This document shows positions 1 to 8,228 of a DNA stretch of 64,000 nt, piece by piece. The stretch lies in the NCBI RefSeq assembly GCF_900114625.1, contig NZ_FOZL01000002.1, positions 744,001 to 808,000 on the forward strand. The letters are read 5' to 3'. The notes beneath the pieces are model-generated. The model did not search any database, was not told where the DNA came from, and saw only the letters and a list, made by a program, of their open reading frames with translations. The stretch's first letter is position 1; each line of letters begins with the position of its first letter. The translations under genes were made by a program, and so were the position numbers. This DNA is from Granulicella pectinivorans (GTDB lineage Bacteria > Acidobacteriota > Terriglobia > Terriglobales > Acidobacteriaceae).

Positions 1-72
1 GTTCTTGTTACGAACGCGCTTCGGTATGCTCAAGGTTCGATTGTAAATCACCATCAGGAGGGATACCCGGCT

Positions 73-987
73 GTGCACAAGGAATCGAGAGACGCGGAGT
101 ACTCCGGAGGCGGTGGCCCCGAGCGACAGCGCGTTATCTCCGCGGCTTGGGACCGTAGACAGTCGTTCTTGATGACGCTGGGAATGGGGCTGCTTCTCAC
201 GGCTTTTATTGGACTCCGTTTCTTCACGCTCGTTGGCATCCAAAGGCCACCTGTCTGGTTTTTTTGGGCTCTGGCCTTCAGTACGGCTTTTTCGCTGCTT
301 GTCTGGAGGCTTCGTTCGGCGACTCCGGCGGCGGCGGCGCTCGGCGGCGTGCTCTGCCTTAACCTACTTTCGCGGCAGTATTACGAGGTTTCGTGGACAC
401 GGACGGCCTTCCCTGAGCTGGCGCTGCTCTTTTTCCTTACCTTTGCCGCTACCCGCTACGGACGCCTGCATAAGGAAGCGAAAGGCCTGACCGACCGGCG
501 CGGACGGAGTGGCCGGCAGGTTTCGCAGGTGATGGCAAACCTCGGGGTTGCCGGTTTCTTTGCGATGCAGCACGAAACCGGATTCTTCGCCGCGGGTTTG
601 GCCGCACTCGCCGAAGCGACCGCCGACACGGTTTCCTCCGAGCTGGGGCAGGTCTTCGGTGGCCGCACAATTCTGATAACGAGTGGGAAATCTGTCCCAC
701 CGGGCACGAATGGTGCCGTCAGCATGGCCGGAACGCTCTGCGGGGTGCTTGCCGCGGCGCTGATCGCTGGGCTGGCAACCGCGCTCGGGGCTATCGATGC
801 TCGCGTGGCCGTGCTCGTCTTCGTCTGCGGGGTCTCGGGACTACTCTTCGACAGCCTGCTGGGCGCGACGGTAGAGCGCTGGGGCTGGATCGGGAACGAT
901 CTGGTCAACTTCGCCTCGACCTGCCTTGCCGCCTACCTGATGATCAGATTCTTCCACATCCTCGAGCCTCCGCAGGCATTCTGGTAG
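73..987 (+). CDS. DUF92 family integral membrane protein
   Basis: A 304-residue multi-spanning membrane protein. The central stretch with GLTDRRGRSGRQV (about residues 138-150), a segment rich in acidic residues (EATADTVSSELGQ, about 183-195) and the GTNGAVSMAGTLCG segment are the conserved signature of the DUF92 family, which includes plant phytyl-phosphate kinases (VTE6) and uncharacterised bacterial proteins. The role in bacteria is unknown; a lipid- or prenyl-phosphate substrate is plausible only by analogy. The start is GTG at 73, preceded by a strong ribosome binding site (AGGAGGGA) at 55-62. The 72 bases upstream hold no other gene. It converges on the next gene with a gap of only 4 bases. 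Confidence 0.85.
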   Translation: MHKESRDAEYSGGGGPERQRVISAAWDRRQSFLMTLGMGLLLTAFIGLRFFTLVGIQRPPVWFFWALAFSTAFSLLVWRLRSATPAAAALGGVLCLNLLSRQYYEVSWTRTAFPELALLFFLTFAATRYGRLHKEAKGLTDRRGRSGRQVSQVMANLGVAGFFAMQHETGFFAAGLAALAEATADTVSSELGQVFGGRTILITSGKSVPPGTNGAVSMAGTLCGVLAAALIAGLATALGAIDARVAVLVFVCGVSGLLFDSLLGATVERWGWIGNDLVNFASTCLAAYLMIRFFHILEPPQAFW

Positions 988-991
988 GCAG

Positions 992-1666
992 CTAGTTGGC
1001 CTTGCCCGCCAGCCAGAGCCTCAACCAACTTGCGTGCAGATGCATTCTCAGGCTGGTGTAGCTCACCATCTCGTGAAAATACCTTCGCGAGAGATCCTGG
1101 TCGGAGATATTGCCATAGAGAGGCCGCGGGGAGGTATAGACGTCGAGCCCCTGCTCCTCACAGAGATAGCGGATGCGGAAGAGGTGTGTCCCATCCGACA
1201 CCACCACAAGCCGCTGCAGGCCGTTCGCCCGGGCGATGACGGCGAGACGGGCCACCTGCTGTTCCGTATCGAAGGATCTCGTTTCGGCGATGATCTTGTC
1301 GTAGGGGACCCCGTTGGCCAGCAGATAATCCCGCGCCACGCCCCCTTCCGACCGCCCCGAATCCTTATCGCCGCCGCCGCCCAGCGTGATGATGACCGGC
1401 GCAATCTGCTTGTTGTAGAGGCTGACCGCGTGGTCCAGCCGTGCATGCAGCACTGGGGAGGGCCGTCCGGAATACTCCGCGGCTCCGAAGACGACAATCG
1501 CATCCGCAGCGCGCGCCTGATCCTCGGTGGCCGTCTTGTGAATCTCGGCGATGAGCCAAGCCCCCCAACCCAACGCAACGAGGAGAGCGAGTCCGAATAC
1601 ACGCCGGAAGAGCCCCCTGCCGGGAGATCTGGGCGCTGGCGGACGTTGATAGGGCGGCGGACTCAT
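992..1666 (-). CDS. YdcF/ElyC/SanA-like DUF218 protein
   Basis: A DUF218-domain protein with one N-terminal membrane anchor (FGLALLVALGWGAWLIAEI) and the domain outside the membrane. Family marks are ADAIVVFGAAEYSGRPSPVL, the ITLGGGGDKDSGRSEGGVAR loop, and VVVSDGTHLFRIRYL. Family members such as ElyC and SanA act in envelope integrity, with ElyC linked to lipid-carrier or peptidoglycan metabolism, but their biochemistry is unresolved. An ATG at 1666 gives 224 residues; a TTG at 1699 would add 11 residues but has no ribosome binding site. It follows the t6A synthase gene by 49 bases on the same strand. A second DUF218 gene lies at 42217-42828. Confidence 0.85.
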   Translation of the reverse strand: MSPPPYQRPPAPRSPGRGLFRRVFGLALLVALGWGAWLIAEIHKTATEDQARAADAIVVFGAAEYSGRPSPVLHARLDHAVSLYNKQIAPVIITLGGGGDKDSGRSEGGVARDYLLANGVPYDKIIAETRSFDTEQQVARLAVIARANGLQRLVVVSDGTHLFRIRYLCEEQGLDVYTSPRPLYGNISDQDLSRRYFHEMVSYTSLRMHLHASWLRLWLAGKAN

Positions 1667-1715
1667 GCGTACTGTTCTTTTTGATGCCTTTCCGGCCAAA
1701 ACCGATGCGAAGCCA

Positions 1716-2360
1716 TTATCGCTGTAGCGTCAGGGCAATCTCATGGGTTGGAATGGCACCCTCGCGCAGAATCATCCATGAAGAGCCTCCGCCCGAGAGA
1801 TCGACAATGGTGGTCGGCACGGCGCGGGCAGTTGGTCCCCCATCGACGATAAGATCGAGGCGGTCGCCGATCTGGTCGCGGACACAATTGGCATAGGTGC
1901 ATTCTGGATGCCCATGGAGATTGGCCGAGGTTGCTGTAATGGGGAGACCAAGCCGCTCTACAACTGCGCGGGCAATTGCCGCCTCCGGGACACGCAGCGC
2001 TACGTTGCCGGTATTCGCCGTGACTCGCAACGGAAGCTTGGAGCCGGCCTTCACGATCAAGGTAAGGGGTCCCGGCCAGAACTTCTCCGCGAGCCGGTCG
2101 AAGGCCGAATCCAGCCCGCGCGCCAGTTCGTTCGCCTGCGTCACGTCCGCGATCAGAAGAGACAGCGGCTTGTGCCTCGCTCTGGACTTGAGCTCATAGA
2201 TTCGGTCCACCGCACGCAGGTTAACCGGATCCACCGCTAGACCGTAGAAGGTATCGGTAGGTAGCGCGACCAGTTGGCCCGCGTTCAGCGCACGCACCAC
2301 ACTGTCAATATGTTCCGCTTCAGGTTCGTCGGGGTGGATACGAAGGGTCTCGGCCGTCAA
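1716..2360 (-). CDS. tsaC: L-threonylcarbamoyladenylate synthase (TsaC/YrdC domain)
   Basis: Makes threonylcarbamoyl-AMP from threonine, bicarbonate and ATP, the first step of t6A37 tRNA modification in the cytoplasm. The YrdC fold is recognisable from GQLVALPTDTFYGLAVD (about residues 29-45), the KSRARHKPLSLLI segment that binds nucleotide, and the LPITATSANLHGHPECT motif near residue 140. At 214 residues it is the short TsaC form without the Sua5 C-terminal domain. The start is TTG, supported by AGGAG six bases upstream. The partner genes tsaB, tsaD and tsaE are not in the window. Confidence 0.93.
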   Translation of the reverse strand: MTAETLRIHPDEPEAEHIDSVVRALNAGQLVALPTDTFYGLAVDPVNLRAVDRIYELKSRARHKPLSLLIADVTQANELARGLDSAFDRLAEKFWPGPLTLIVKAGSKLPLRVTANTGNVALRVPEAAIARAVVERLGLPITATSANLHGHPECTYANCVRDQIGDRLDLIVDGGPTARAVPTTIVDLSGGGSSWMILREGAIPTHEIALTLQR

Positions 2361-2597
2361 ATCACGCTCCTGGCTACGTCAATTCCGAACCTTAGCATAC
2401 CCCTTCCATGACTGTTGTCCTGCCGGACGTTCCGGCAGCTCGCGGCGCGGTCGTTTCGTCCCGGATAGACCGCTCGCGGTCGTGCGAAATCGTGATGTTC
2501 TGCCGTTGATCGTCGTCTCATTCCAACTGGGGATTCAGGGGAAAGGATGACGACGCATGAGAACGCGTATCCTTTAAAGATGAGAGAATCCGCCGCG

Positions 2598-3383
2598 ATG
2601 CCGGACTTCGTCGTTACCAGCCGAGCCAACGCGCGGGTAAAGCAGCTACGGGCAGCAACCTCCGGGAACGCACGCCTGAGCGGTGGTCTGATCGCCATCG
2701 AGGGCGAGACGTTGGTCCACGAGGCGCTCCGCTCGGGCCTTTTACTCAAAACCGTCTTCGTCTCCGAGCGCCGGGTAGTCCCGCGCGGACTGCCGGCTGG
2801 CGTAGAGGTCCTCCGTTGCTCGAACGAGGTGCTGCAGAGCGCCGTCGAGACGCAGTCGCCGCAGGGCATTGCCGCGCTTGTGTTGCCCAAGCAGTGGGAT
2901 CTCGCCGAAGCCCTGCGGGGTGAGCCTTTGCTGCTGGTCGCGGTTGGCCTGCAGGATCCAGGTAACCTGGGGACCCTGATCCGCTCCGCCGAGGCCTTTG
3001 GCGCGACCGGCGTTCTCACCACGCTGGGCACGGTGAACGCCTGGAACCAGAAGGCACTTCGCGCCTCGGCCGGATCCGTCTTCCGCATGCCCGTCGTGGC
3101 GGTGACGGAGGCTGAGCTCGTGGGGCTGAAGGCGCGCGGGATTCGTCTTTTTGCCGCGGTCGCCGCAGGAGAGAATGTGGTTGCCGCCGGAGCCGCCGAC
3201 TTTACCCAGGACTGCGCGCTGCTGATTGGGAATGAAGGCGCCGGCCTTGGGCAGAAGTTCATCGATCTGGCTGACGCGCTTATCACGATCCCCTGCCCCG
3301 GTCCGGTCGAGAGCCTGAACGCCGCCATTGCCGGGTCGCTGCTGCTCTATGAGGCCAGCCGCCAGCGCGGAGTTTCGGAATGA
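2598..3383 (+). CDS. TrmH/SpoU family RNA 2'-O-methyltransferase
   Basis: A SPOUT-class, SAM-dependent RNA ribose methyltransferase, probably acting on rRNA or tRNA. An N-terminal substrate-binding domain (ITSR-like FVVTSRANARVKQLR) precedes the trefoil-knot catalytic domain, which shows motif 1 DPGNLGTLIRSAEAFG with the catalytic Arg, motif 2 LLIGNEGAGL and motif 3 IPCPGPVESLNAAIAGSLLLYE. Family assignment is firm; the modified nucleotide cannot be read from sequence. ATG codons at 2547 and 2580 are in frame, but the family's usual start (xxxITSRxN) fits 2598, giving 261 residues. The stop overlaps the rarA start by 4 bases (ATGA), so the two are probably translationally coupled. Confidence 0.9.
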   Translation: MPDFVVTSRANARVKQLRAATSGNARLSGGLIAIEGETLVHEALRSGLLLKTVFVSERRVVPRGLPAGVEVLRCSNEVLQSAVETQSPQGIAALVLPKQWDLAEALRGEPLLLVAVGLQDPGNLGTLIRSAEAFGATGVLTTLGTVNAWNQKALRASAGSVFRMPVVAVTEAELVGLKARGIRLFAAVAAGENVVAAGAADFTQDCALLIGNEGAGLGQKFIDLADALITIPCPGPVESLNAAIAGSLLLYEASRQRGVSE

Positions 3384-4720
3384 GTCTGTTCGACGTCTCT
3401 CCCCTGGCCGCCGCGAGCACCCGTAAGGTTCCGCTGGCGGAGCGCATGCGTCCACGCACGCTCGATGAGTATGTTGGCCAGGACCATCTTCTCGGGCCGG
3501 GCAAGCCGCTGCGTCTTGCCATTGAGCATGACGACTCCACGTCGATGATCTTCTGGGGGCCTCCGGGCACCGGAAAGACGACGCTCGCGAAGATCATCGC
3601 GCAGCGGACGGAGGCGAGCTTTATCGAGTTTTCGGCTGTGCTCTCCGGCATCAAAGAGATCAAACAGGTGATGGTCGAGGCGGAAAAGGCCGCAGGTTTC
3701 GGCTCGCGCACCATTCTATTTGTCGACGAGATCCATCGTTTCAACAAGGCACAGCAGGACGCGTTTCTTCCCTATGTCGAACGCGGGACGATTCGCCTGA
3801 TCGGGGCGACGACCGAGAACCCTTCGTTCGAGATCAACGCCGCACTTCTGTCGCGCTGCCGTGTCTATACGCTGCAGGGACTTACCGAAGCGCAGGTTAT
3901 CGGTCTGCTGGAGCGTGCCTTGCGCGATAGCGAGCGCGGTCTCGGGGCGCAGCATATCGAGACAGACGACGAGGCTCTTGCGACCATCGCCGCCTTTACC
4001 AGCGGAGACGCTCGCAACGCGCTGAACGCGCTGGAAGTTGCCGTCTCGCTCGCCACCGGGCGCGGCGAAACAATCCTGACCAAGGCGCTTGCGTCGGAGG
4101 CGATGCAGAGGCGCGTGCTGCTCTACGACAAAAAGGGCGAGCAGCACTACGACATCATCTCCGCACTGCATAAAAGCGTGCGCAACTCCGACGCTGACGC
4201 GGCGCTCTATTGGCTGGGACGCATGCTGGAGGCCGGCGAAGACCCCATGTACGTGGCTCGGCGCGTGGTTCGGATGGCTGTCGAGGATATTGGACTGGCT
4301 GCTCCGGAGGCATTGAATCTCTGTCTGAGCGCTCGTGACGCGATGCATTTTCTGGGACAGCCTGAGGGCGGCCTGGCGTTGGCGCAGGCTGTGGTCTATC
4401 TCGCACTCGCGCCCAAATCAAACGCAGTTTATACCGCATACGCAGCCGTGCAGGCAGATATCCAGAACACCTCCGCCGACCCGGTTCCGCTGCATCTGCG
4501 CAACGCTCCCACGAAGCTGATGAAGTCGCTCGACTACGGTAAGGACTATCAGTATGCTCACGATGTCGAGGGCAGAGTCGCCGCGATGGACTGCCTGCCG
4601 GCAAACCTGGCGAACCGCCGCTATTACACCCCGACCGACCAAGGACGTGAAAAACAGCTTGGCGCCCGCATGGAAGAGATCCGCCGCATCAAAAGCGAAA
4701 AGCTGCGCCCCGAAAATTAA
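3380..4720 (+). CDS. rarA: Replication-associated recombination protein A (RarA/MgsA), AAA+ ATPase
   Basis: An AAA+ ATPase of the RarA/Mgs1/WRNIP1 family that acts at stalled replication forks in the cytoplasm. The Walker A motif GPPGTGKT is at residues 60-67, Walker B FVDEIHRF near 114-121, sensor 1 GATTENPSFEIN follows, and the C-terminal half carries the family's tetramerisation and clamp-loader-like helices (SDADAALYWLGRMLEAGEDP). At 446 residues it is full length. It overlaps the upstream RNA methyltransferase by 4 bases and ends 156 bases before a tiny membrane-protein gene. Confidence 0.95.
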   Translation: MSLFDVSPLAAASTRKVPLAERMRPRTLDEYVGQDHLLGPGKPLRLAIEHDDSTSMIFWGPPGTGKTTLAKIIAQRTEASFIEFSAVLSGIKEIKQVMVEAEKAAGFGSRTILFVDEIHRFNKAQQDAFLPYVERGTIRLIGATTENPSFEINAALLSRCRVYTLQGLTEAQVIGLLERALRDSERGLGAQHIETDDEALATIAAFTSGDARNALNALEVAVSLATGRGETILTKALASEAMQRRVLLYDKKGEQHYDIISALHKSVRNSDADAALYWLGRMLEAGEDPMYVARRVVRMAVEDIGLAAPEALNLCLSARDAMHFLGQPEGGLALAQAVVYLALAPKSNAVYTAYAAVQADIQNTSADPVPLHLRNAPTKLMKSLDYGKDYQYAHDVEGRVAAMDCLPANLANRRYYTPTDQGREKQLGARMEEIRRIKSEKLRPEN

Positions 4721-4876
4721 TATTGGGCACCCCGGACTCGTGGTACATCTTAGAAACCCATGCAGAACCCGCTCCACCCCTCCTCCGCGCCCTGTATGCT
4801 GCTCTTTTGTTGTTGCTGATCCCGCCCCGCATCCTTCTCCTCTTCTGCATTTTTCTTTCTCTCCCAAGGAGCATCC

Positions 4877-4990
4877 ATGGCACCCGCCACGAAGAAGTTC
4901 GCCCTTTCGACCGACCTCTGGGCAGTCGTCCTCTCTCTCTTCCTCGCGCTGCTCGTCGGCACCCACATCATCAAGACCGTAGCCTGGTAA
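4877..4990 (+). CDS. 37-residue small membrane protein encoded before YeiH
   Basis: A short ORF of 37 codons plus stop. The predicted peptide has a charged N-terminus (MAPATKKFALSTD) followed by one hydrophobic helix (LWAVVLSLFLALLVGTHII) and ends KTVAW. Support comes from context: AAGGAG lies 5 bases before the ATG, and its TAA stop is fused to the ribosome binding site of the next gene (TAAGGAG), whose ATG is only 9 bases further on. This is the arrangement expected for a small subunit or regulator co-translated with the YeiH transporter. No homologue is recognised from memory, so the function is unknown. Confidence 0.7.
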   Translation: MAPATKKFALSTDLWAVVLSLFLALLVGTHIIKTVAW

Positions 4991-4999
4991 GGAGACCCC

Positions 5000-6094
5000 A
5001 TGAGCGAAAACAGCCCACTCCGCCTCCTTCCCGGCATCGCCCTGCTCTTCGTCGTCGGCTACGCCGGCAAGTTCATTGAACAGTCCATCGCACGCTATGG
5101 CAAGGCGCACCATCTTGTGTTGCCGAACATTGAGTACGTCCTCTGGGCCATCCTCATCGGCGTACTCATCGCGAACACCGTCGGCCTCCCGCGCATCTTC
5201 AAAGCCGGCGTGGCCACCTATGAGTTCTGGCTCAAAGCCGGCATTATCCTGCTCGGCGCGCGCTTTATCCTCGGCGACATCCTCAAGCTCTCCGGCATCT
5301 CGTTCGTGCTGATCGTGATCGAGCTTGCGATGGCGCTGACGTTCATGACCTACCTGGGCCGCATCTTCAAACTTCGCCCCAAGCTCATCTCTCTGCTGGC
5401 CGTGGGTTCAAGCGTCTGCGGCGTCTCCGCCATCATTGCGACGCAGGGCGCGATCGAGGCTGACGAAGAAGACTCCTCCATCGCCATCGCCGCCATCCTT
5501 GCTCTCGGAGCCATCTCGCTCGTCTTCTTCCCGCTCATCGGACACGCCCTCCACATGTCCGACCACGCCTACGGCCTGTGGACCGGTCTGGCCGTGGATA
5601 ACACCGCAGAGGCCACCGCAGCCGGAGCGCTCTACTCAGACGCCGCCGGCAAGTACGCCGTCCTCGCCAAGACGTGCCGCAACGCCTGCATCGGTTTCGT
5701 GGTGCTGGGCTATGCGCTCTACTGGGCACGCAAGGGACAGGCCGCCGCAATCGAGCATAAGGGGGCTTTTCTATGGAAGAAATTTCCGAAGTTTGTGCTT
5801 GGATTCCTCTTTATTTCGCTGCTGGCGACCCTCGGTACGCTCAATCCAAAGCTCTTTCCTAGCCTCGCGCCCTTCATCCACTACGGCTTCGACCGCGCGC
5901 AGATCCTGGCGCTCGGCAATCTGAGCCGGTGGGCTTTCCTACTTACGTTTGCGGGCGTGGGTTTGAGCACGAGCTTCAAGGGACTGCTGAAGCAAGGGTT
6001 CAAGCCCTTTGCCGTGGGGGCCATTGGCGAAATTGCCATTGCGGCGATTACGCTGGTGCTGGTCCTCGCCGCCGACCACTACTATCACCTCTAA
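5000..6094 (+). CDS. yeiH: YeiH family putative sulfate exporter (UPF0324)
   Basis: A polytopic inner-membrane protein of 364 residues with about ten hydrophobic segments. The conserved family blocks are present: ANTVGLPRIFKAGVATYEFWLKAGIILLGA (given in pieces, about residues 58-87), a GSSVCGVSAIIATQGAIEADEED block (about 139-161) and the C-terminal ALGNLSRWAFLLTFAGVGLSTSFKGL region. YeiH proteins are annotated as putative sulfate or sulfonate-linked exporters; the substrate is not experimentally fixed here. It is preceded by a 37-residue membrane protein with a 9-base gap and converges with the cupin gene, overlapping by 4 bases. Confidence 0.88.
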   Translation: MSENSPLRLLPGIALLFVVGYAGKFIEQSIARYGKAHHLVLPNIEYVLWAILIGVLIANTVGLPRIFKAGVATYEFWLKAGIILLGARFILGDILKLSGISFVLIVIELAMALTFMTYLGRIFKLRPKLISLLAVGSSVCGVSAIIATQGAIEADEEDSSIAIAAILALGAISLVFFPLIGHALHMSDHAYGLWTGLAVDNTAEATAAGALYSDAAGKYAVLAKTCRNACIGFVVLGYALYWARKGQAAAIEHKGAFLWKKFPKFVLGFLFISLLATLGTLNPKLFPSLAPFIHYGFDRAQILALGNLSRWAFLLTFAGVGLSTSFKGLLKQGFKPFAVGAIGEIAIAAITLVLVLAADHYYHL

Positions 6095-6516
6095 TAGCCC
6101 TTGATGAAGCTCTGCGCGGTGCCGTCCGCGGAATCGACAAAGACCACATCGGTTGGCTGGCGGCGCGGTGTATCCATGGCGAGAAAGATCACCGGCTCCT
6201 CCGTCATCTCGGGCATGGCGTGGACTGTGTTGCGCTTGAACTTCAGGAGAATTCCCGGCTCGAAGGGCACCACGTTCGATGGCTCGCCAATCCACATCGT
6301 TCCTCGCCCCGAGAGCACGAACAGATGCTCGTCGCAGTGCTGGTGATAGTGCGCCGGCGTCGGCGTATAGACGCGAAAGACGCGCGCACTGACCTCCGGC
6401 TCATCGGACAGGTATTTGTCCAGCAGCATCGTCTCCGCGGTTTCAGGAAACGACCGCGCAATCTCGTTGATATCGAACCGTCCCGACCCTGTTGTGTCCG
6501 CCATGCGGCTCATCAT
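6091..6516 (-). CDS. Cupin-domain protein
   Basis: A single small cupin barrel. The metal-binding motif 1 is visible in YHQHCDEHLFVLSGRGTMWIG (H-x-H-x4-E pattern), and motif 2 is reduced to a single histidine in FKRNTVHAMPEM. Such proteins bind a metal and small ligand and range from isomerases to sensors, so no reaction can be assigned. In-frame ATG codons lie at 6516, 6513 and 6504; none has a clear ribosome binding site, and the longer reading back to 6567 looks like non-coding sequence. It is divergent from ychF. Confidence 0.75.
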   Translation of the reverse strand: MMSRMADTTGSGRFDINEIARSFPETAETMLLDKYLSDEPEVSARVFRVYTPTPAHYHQHCDEHLFVLSGRGTMWIGEPSNVVPFEPGILLKFKRNTVHAMPEMTEEPVIFLAMDTPRRQPTDVVFVDSADGTAQSFIKGY

Positions 6517-6599
6517 AACAAGAGGGCATAATAAAGAGAGCGTTCCTGAGCGCGCATGACGCGCCACGCACCCAAGTTTAGGAAGAAAGAAGAACCAGA

Positions 6600-7700
6600 A
6601 TGCCTTTGAACTGCGGAATCGTTGGCCTGCCCAACGTCGGAAAAAGCACTATCTTCAACGCACTGACCTCAGCCAAGGCCCAGGCCGCGAACTACCCCTT
6701 CTGCACCATTGACCCCAACACCGGCGTCGTCACCGTGCCGGATCCGCGCCTCGACAAGATCACCGCGTTCGTTAAGCCGAATCGCACCATTCCGACGACG
6801 ATGGAGTTCATCGACATCGCCGGCCTCGTCGAGGGCGCGAGCAAGGGCGAAGGGCTGGGGAATCAGTTCCTGGGGCACATCCGGTCGACCGATGCTGTCT
6901 GCCACGTTGTGCGCTGCTTTGCCGACCCGGAGGTGATTCACGTCGCGGGTGGCGTGAACCCCCTGCACGATATCGACATCATCAACACGGAGCTTCTGCT
7001 GGCAGATCTCGACTCGGTCGAGAAGCGCTACGGACGCATTGAAAAACAGCTCAAGGGCACCTCTGCGGAGCACAAGGTGAGGACCGAAGGGTCCGCGCTC
7101 GAGAAGCTTCTGGAGGCCCTGCGCGATGGGCGTCCGGCGCGTACCGTAGAACTGACCGAAGAAGAGAAGCCCTTCATGCGCGATCTGCACCTGATCACCA
7201 TGAAGCCTGTCCTTTATGTCGCGAATGTCGACGAGGATGGCCTCACGGGGCATAATCCGTGGGTGGATGCCGTCGAAGGCCGCGCGAAAGAAGACGGTAG
7301 CCAGGTCGTCCGCATTTGCGGCTCGATGGAGTCGGAGATTGCGCAGCTTGAGCCCTCTGAGCGGGCCGAGTTCCTGGAAGGCATGGGACTGGAGGAACCG
7401 GGACTCAACCGGCTGATTCACTCCGCTTACCGGTTGCTGGATCTCATCACCTACTTCACGGCCGGTGTGCAGGAGGTTCGTGCGTGGACGATCCGTCGCG
7501 GAACCAAGGGTCCGGGAGCGGCGGGTGTGATTCACTCGGACTTCGAGAAGGGCTTCATCAAGGCCGACTGCTACCACTGCGACGATCTCTTCAAGTATGG
7601 CAGCGAGCAGGCCGTGAAGGAGAAGGGGCTGCTGCGGTCGGAAGGCAAGGAGTACATCGTCAAGGACGGCGATATCCTCTTCTTCAAGTTCAACGTTTAA
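6600..7700 (+). CDS. ychF: YchF/OLA1 family GTPase-fold ATPase
   Basis: A universally conserved OBG-family P-loop protein that hydrolyses ATP rather than GTP and associates with ribosomes. The P-loop GLPNVGKST is at residues 9-17, switch II is DIAGLVEGASKGEGLGNQFL near 75, and the nucleotide-specificity loop reads YVANVDEDG, the non-canonical NxxE type typical of YchF. The C-terminal TGS domain (TYFTAGVQEVRAWTIRRG onward) ends in the family's KDGDILFFKFNV. Length of 366 residues is normal. Confidence 0.96.
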   Translation: MPLNCGIVGLPNVGKSTIFNALTSAKAQAANYPFCTIDPNTGVVTVPDPRLDKITAFVKPNRTIPTTMEFIDIAGLVEGASKGEGLGNQFLGHIRSTDAVCHVVRCFADPEVIHVAGGVNPLHDIDIINTELLLADLDSVEKRYGRIEKQLKGTSAEHKVRTEGSALEKLLEALRDGRPARTVELTEEEKPFMRDLHLITMKPVLYVANVDEDGLTGHNPWVDAVEGRAKEDGSQVVRICGSMESEIAQLEPSERAEFLEGMGLEEPGLNRLIHSAYRLLDLITYFTAGVQEVRAWTIRRGTKGPGAAGVIHSDFEKGFIKADCYHCDDLFKYGSEQAVKEKGLLRSEGKEYIVKDGDILFFKFNV

Positions 7701-7733
7701 ATATCCGAAGTGACGGGATCGAGCTTCGTGGTG

Positions 7734-7784
7734 GGCTCTCCTGCTGGTCGGCAATGAGACTTGTTCTCGACCAGCGGGAGAGCC
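7734..7784. repeat. 51-bp palindromic intergenic repeat, copy 1
   Basis: The first and last 17 bases (7734-7750 and 7768-7784) pair perfectly except for one G-U wobble, leaving a 17-base loop that starts GCAATGA and ends GTTCT. A second copy of the same length at 49234-49284 matches at about 41 of 51 positions, including the ends GGCTCTCC and GGGAGAGCC, the core CGGCAATGA and GTTCTCGACC. Both copies lie just after an essential gene and before an NTF2-like gene. This is a REP-like element; its function, if any, is unknown. Confidence 0.75.
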
Positions 7785-7829
7785 CGGCGAAGCAGTAACG
7801 GGGCGTGTGAACTCCCGCAGGACTCGCTT

Positions 7830-8228
7830 CTAGCCCTTGAACGCCGACAGCAGATTGGCATCGCGGAAGATCCGCCACTGGCCGTCCACGCCGCGGCGAA
7901 ACCCGCTCAGCGTATGTCCCTTTGCGATGCGGGCAGGTCCGCCTGTCTTCGGCTTGATCTCAATCTCGAGCCCGCCCCATGTTATCGCCACGTCGCCCTC
8001 CACCGTGATGTTAAGGCTCTTCGCATCGGGCTTCGCCTTCACCGTGACATTGCGGATCATGTTCTCAAAGCCCGTCCGGAAGGCCTCACGCATCATCGGC
8101 GGGTTTCCTGGCGTGAGAAACACGACATCCTCGGTCATCAGGTTCATGATCGTCACGATATCGCCCTCGCTTGTCGCCCTTGCCCACTGAGCCACGACTT
8201 CGCGAATGGCCTTCTCATCTGCGCTCAT
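7830..8228 (-). CDS. NTF2-like (SnoaL/DUF4440, YybH-type) protein
   Basis: A 132-residue cone-shaped NTF2 fold. It begins with the family's amphipathic helix (EKAIREVVAQWARATSEGDI), followed by MTEDVVFLTPG and the C-terminal GQWRIFRDANLL strand. No signal peptide is seen, so it is probably cytoplasmic. The ATG overlaps the stop of the upstream DsbD-type gene (ATGA), which implies translational coupling. NTF2-like proteins bind or convert small molecules, and no specific ligand can be assigned. Confidence 0.8.
   Translation of the reverse strand: MSADEKAIREVVAQWARATSEGDIVTIMNLMTEDVVFLTPGNPPMMREAFRTGFENMIRNVTVKAKPDAKSLNITVEGDVAITWGGLEIEIKPKTGGPARIAKGHTLSGFRRGVDGQWRIFRDANLLSAFKG

Noticed and set aside
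2421..2437. Short hairpin TGCCGGA-CGT-TCCGGCA between tsaC and the RNA methyltransferase gene
   Set aside because: Only 7 bp with a 3-base loop and no T-run; too small to call a terminator or regulatory site.
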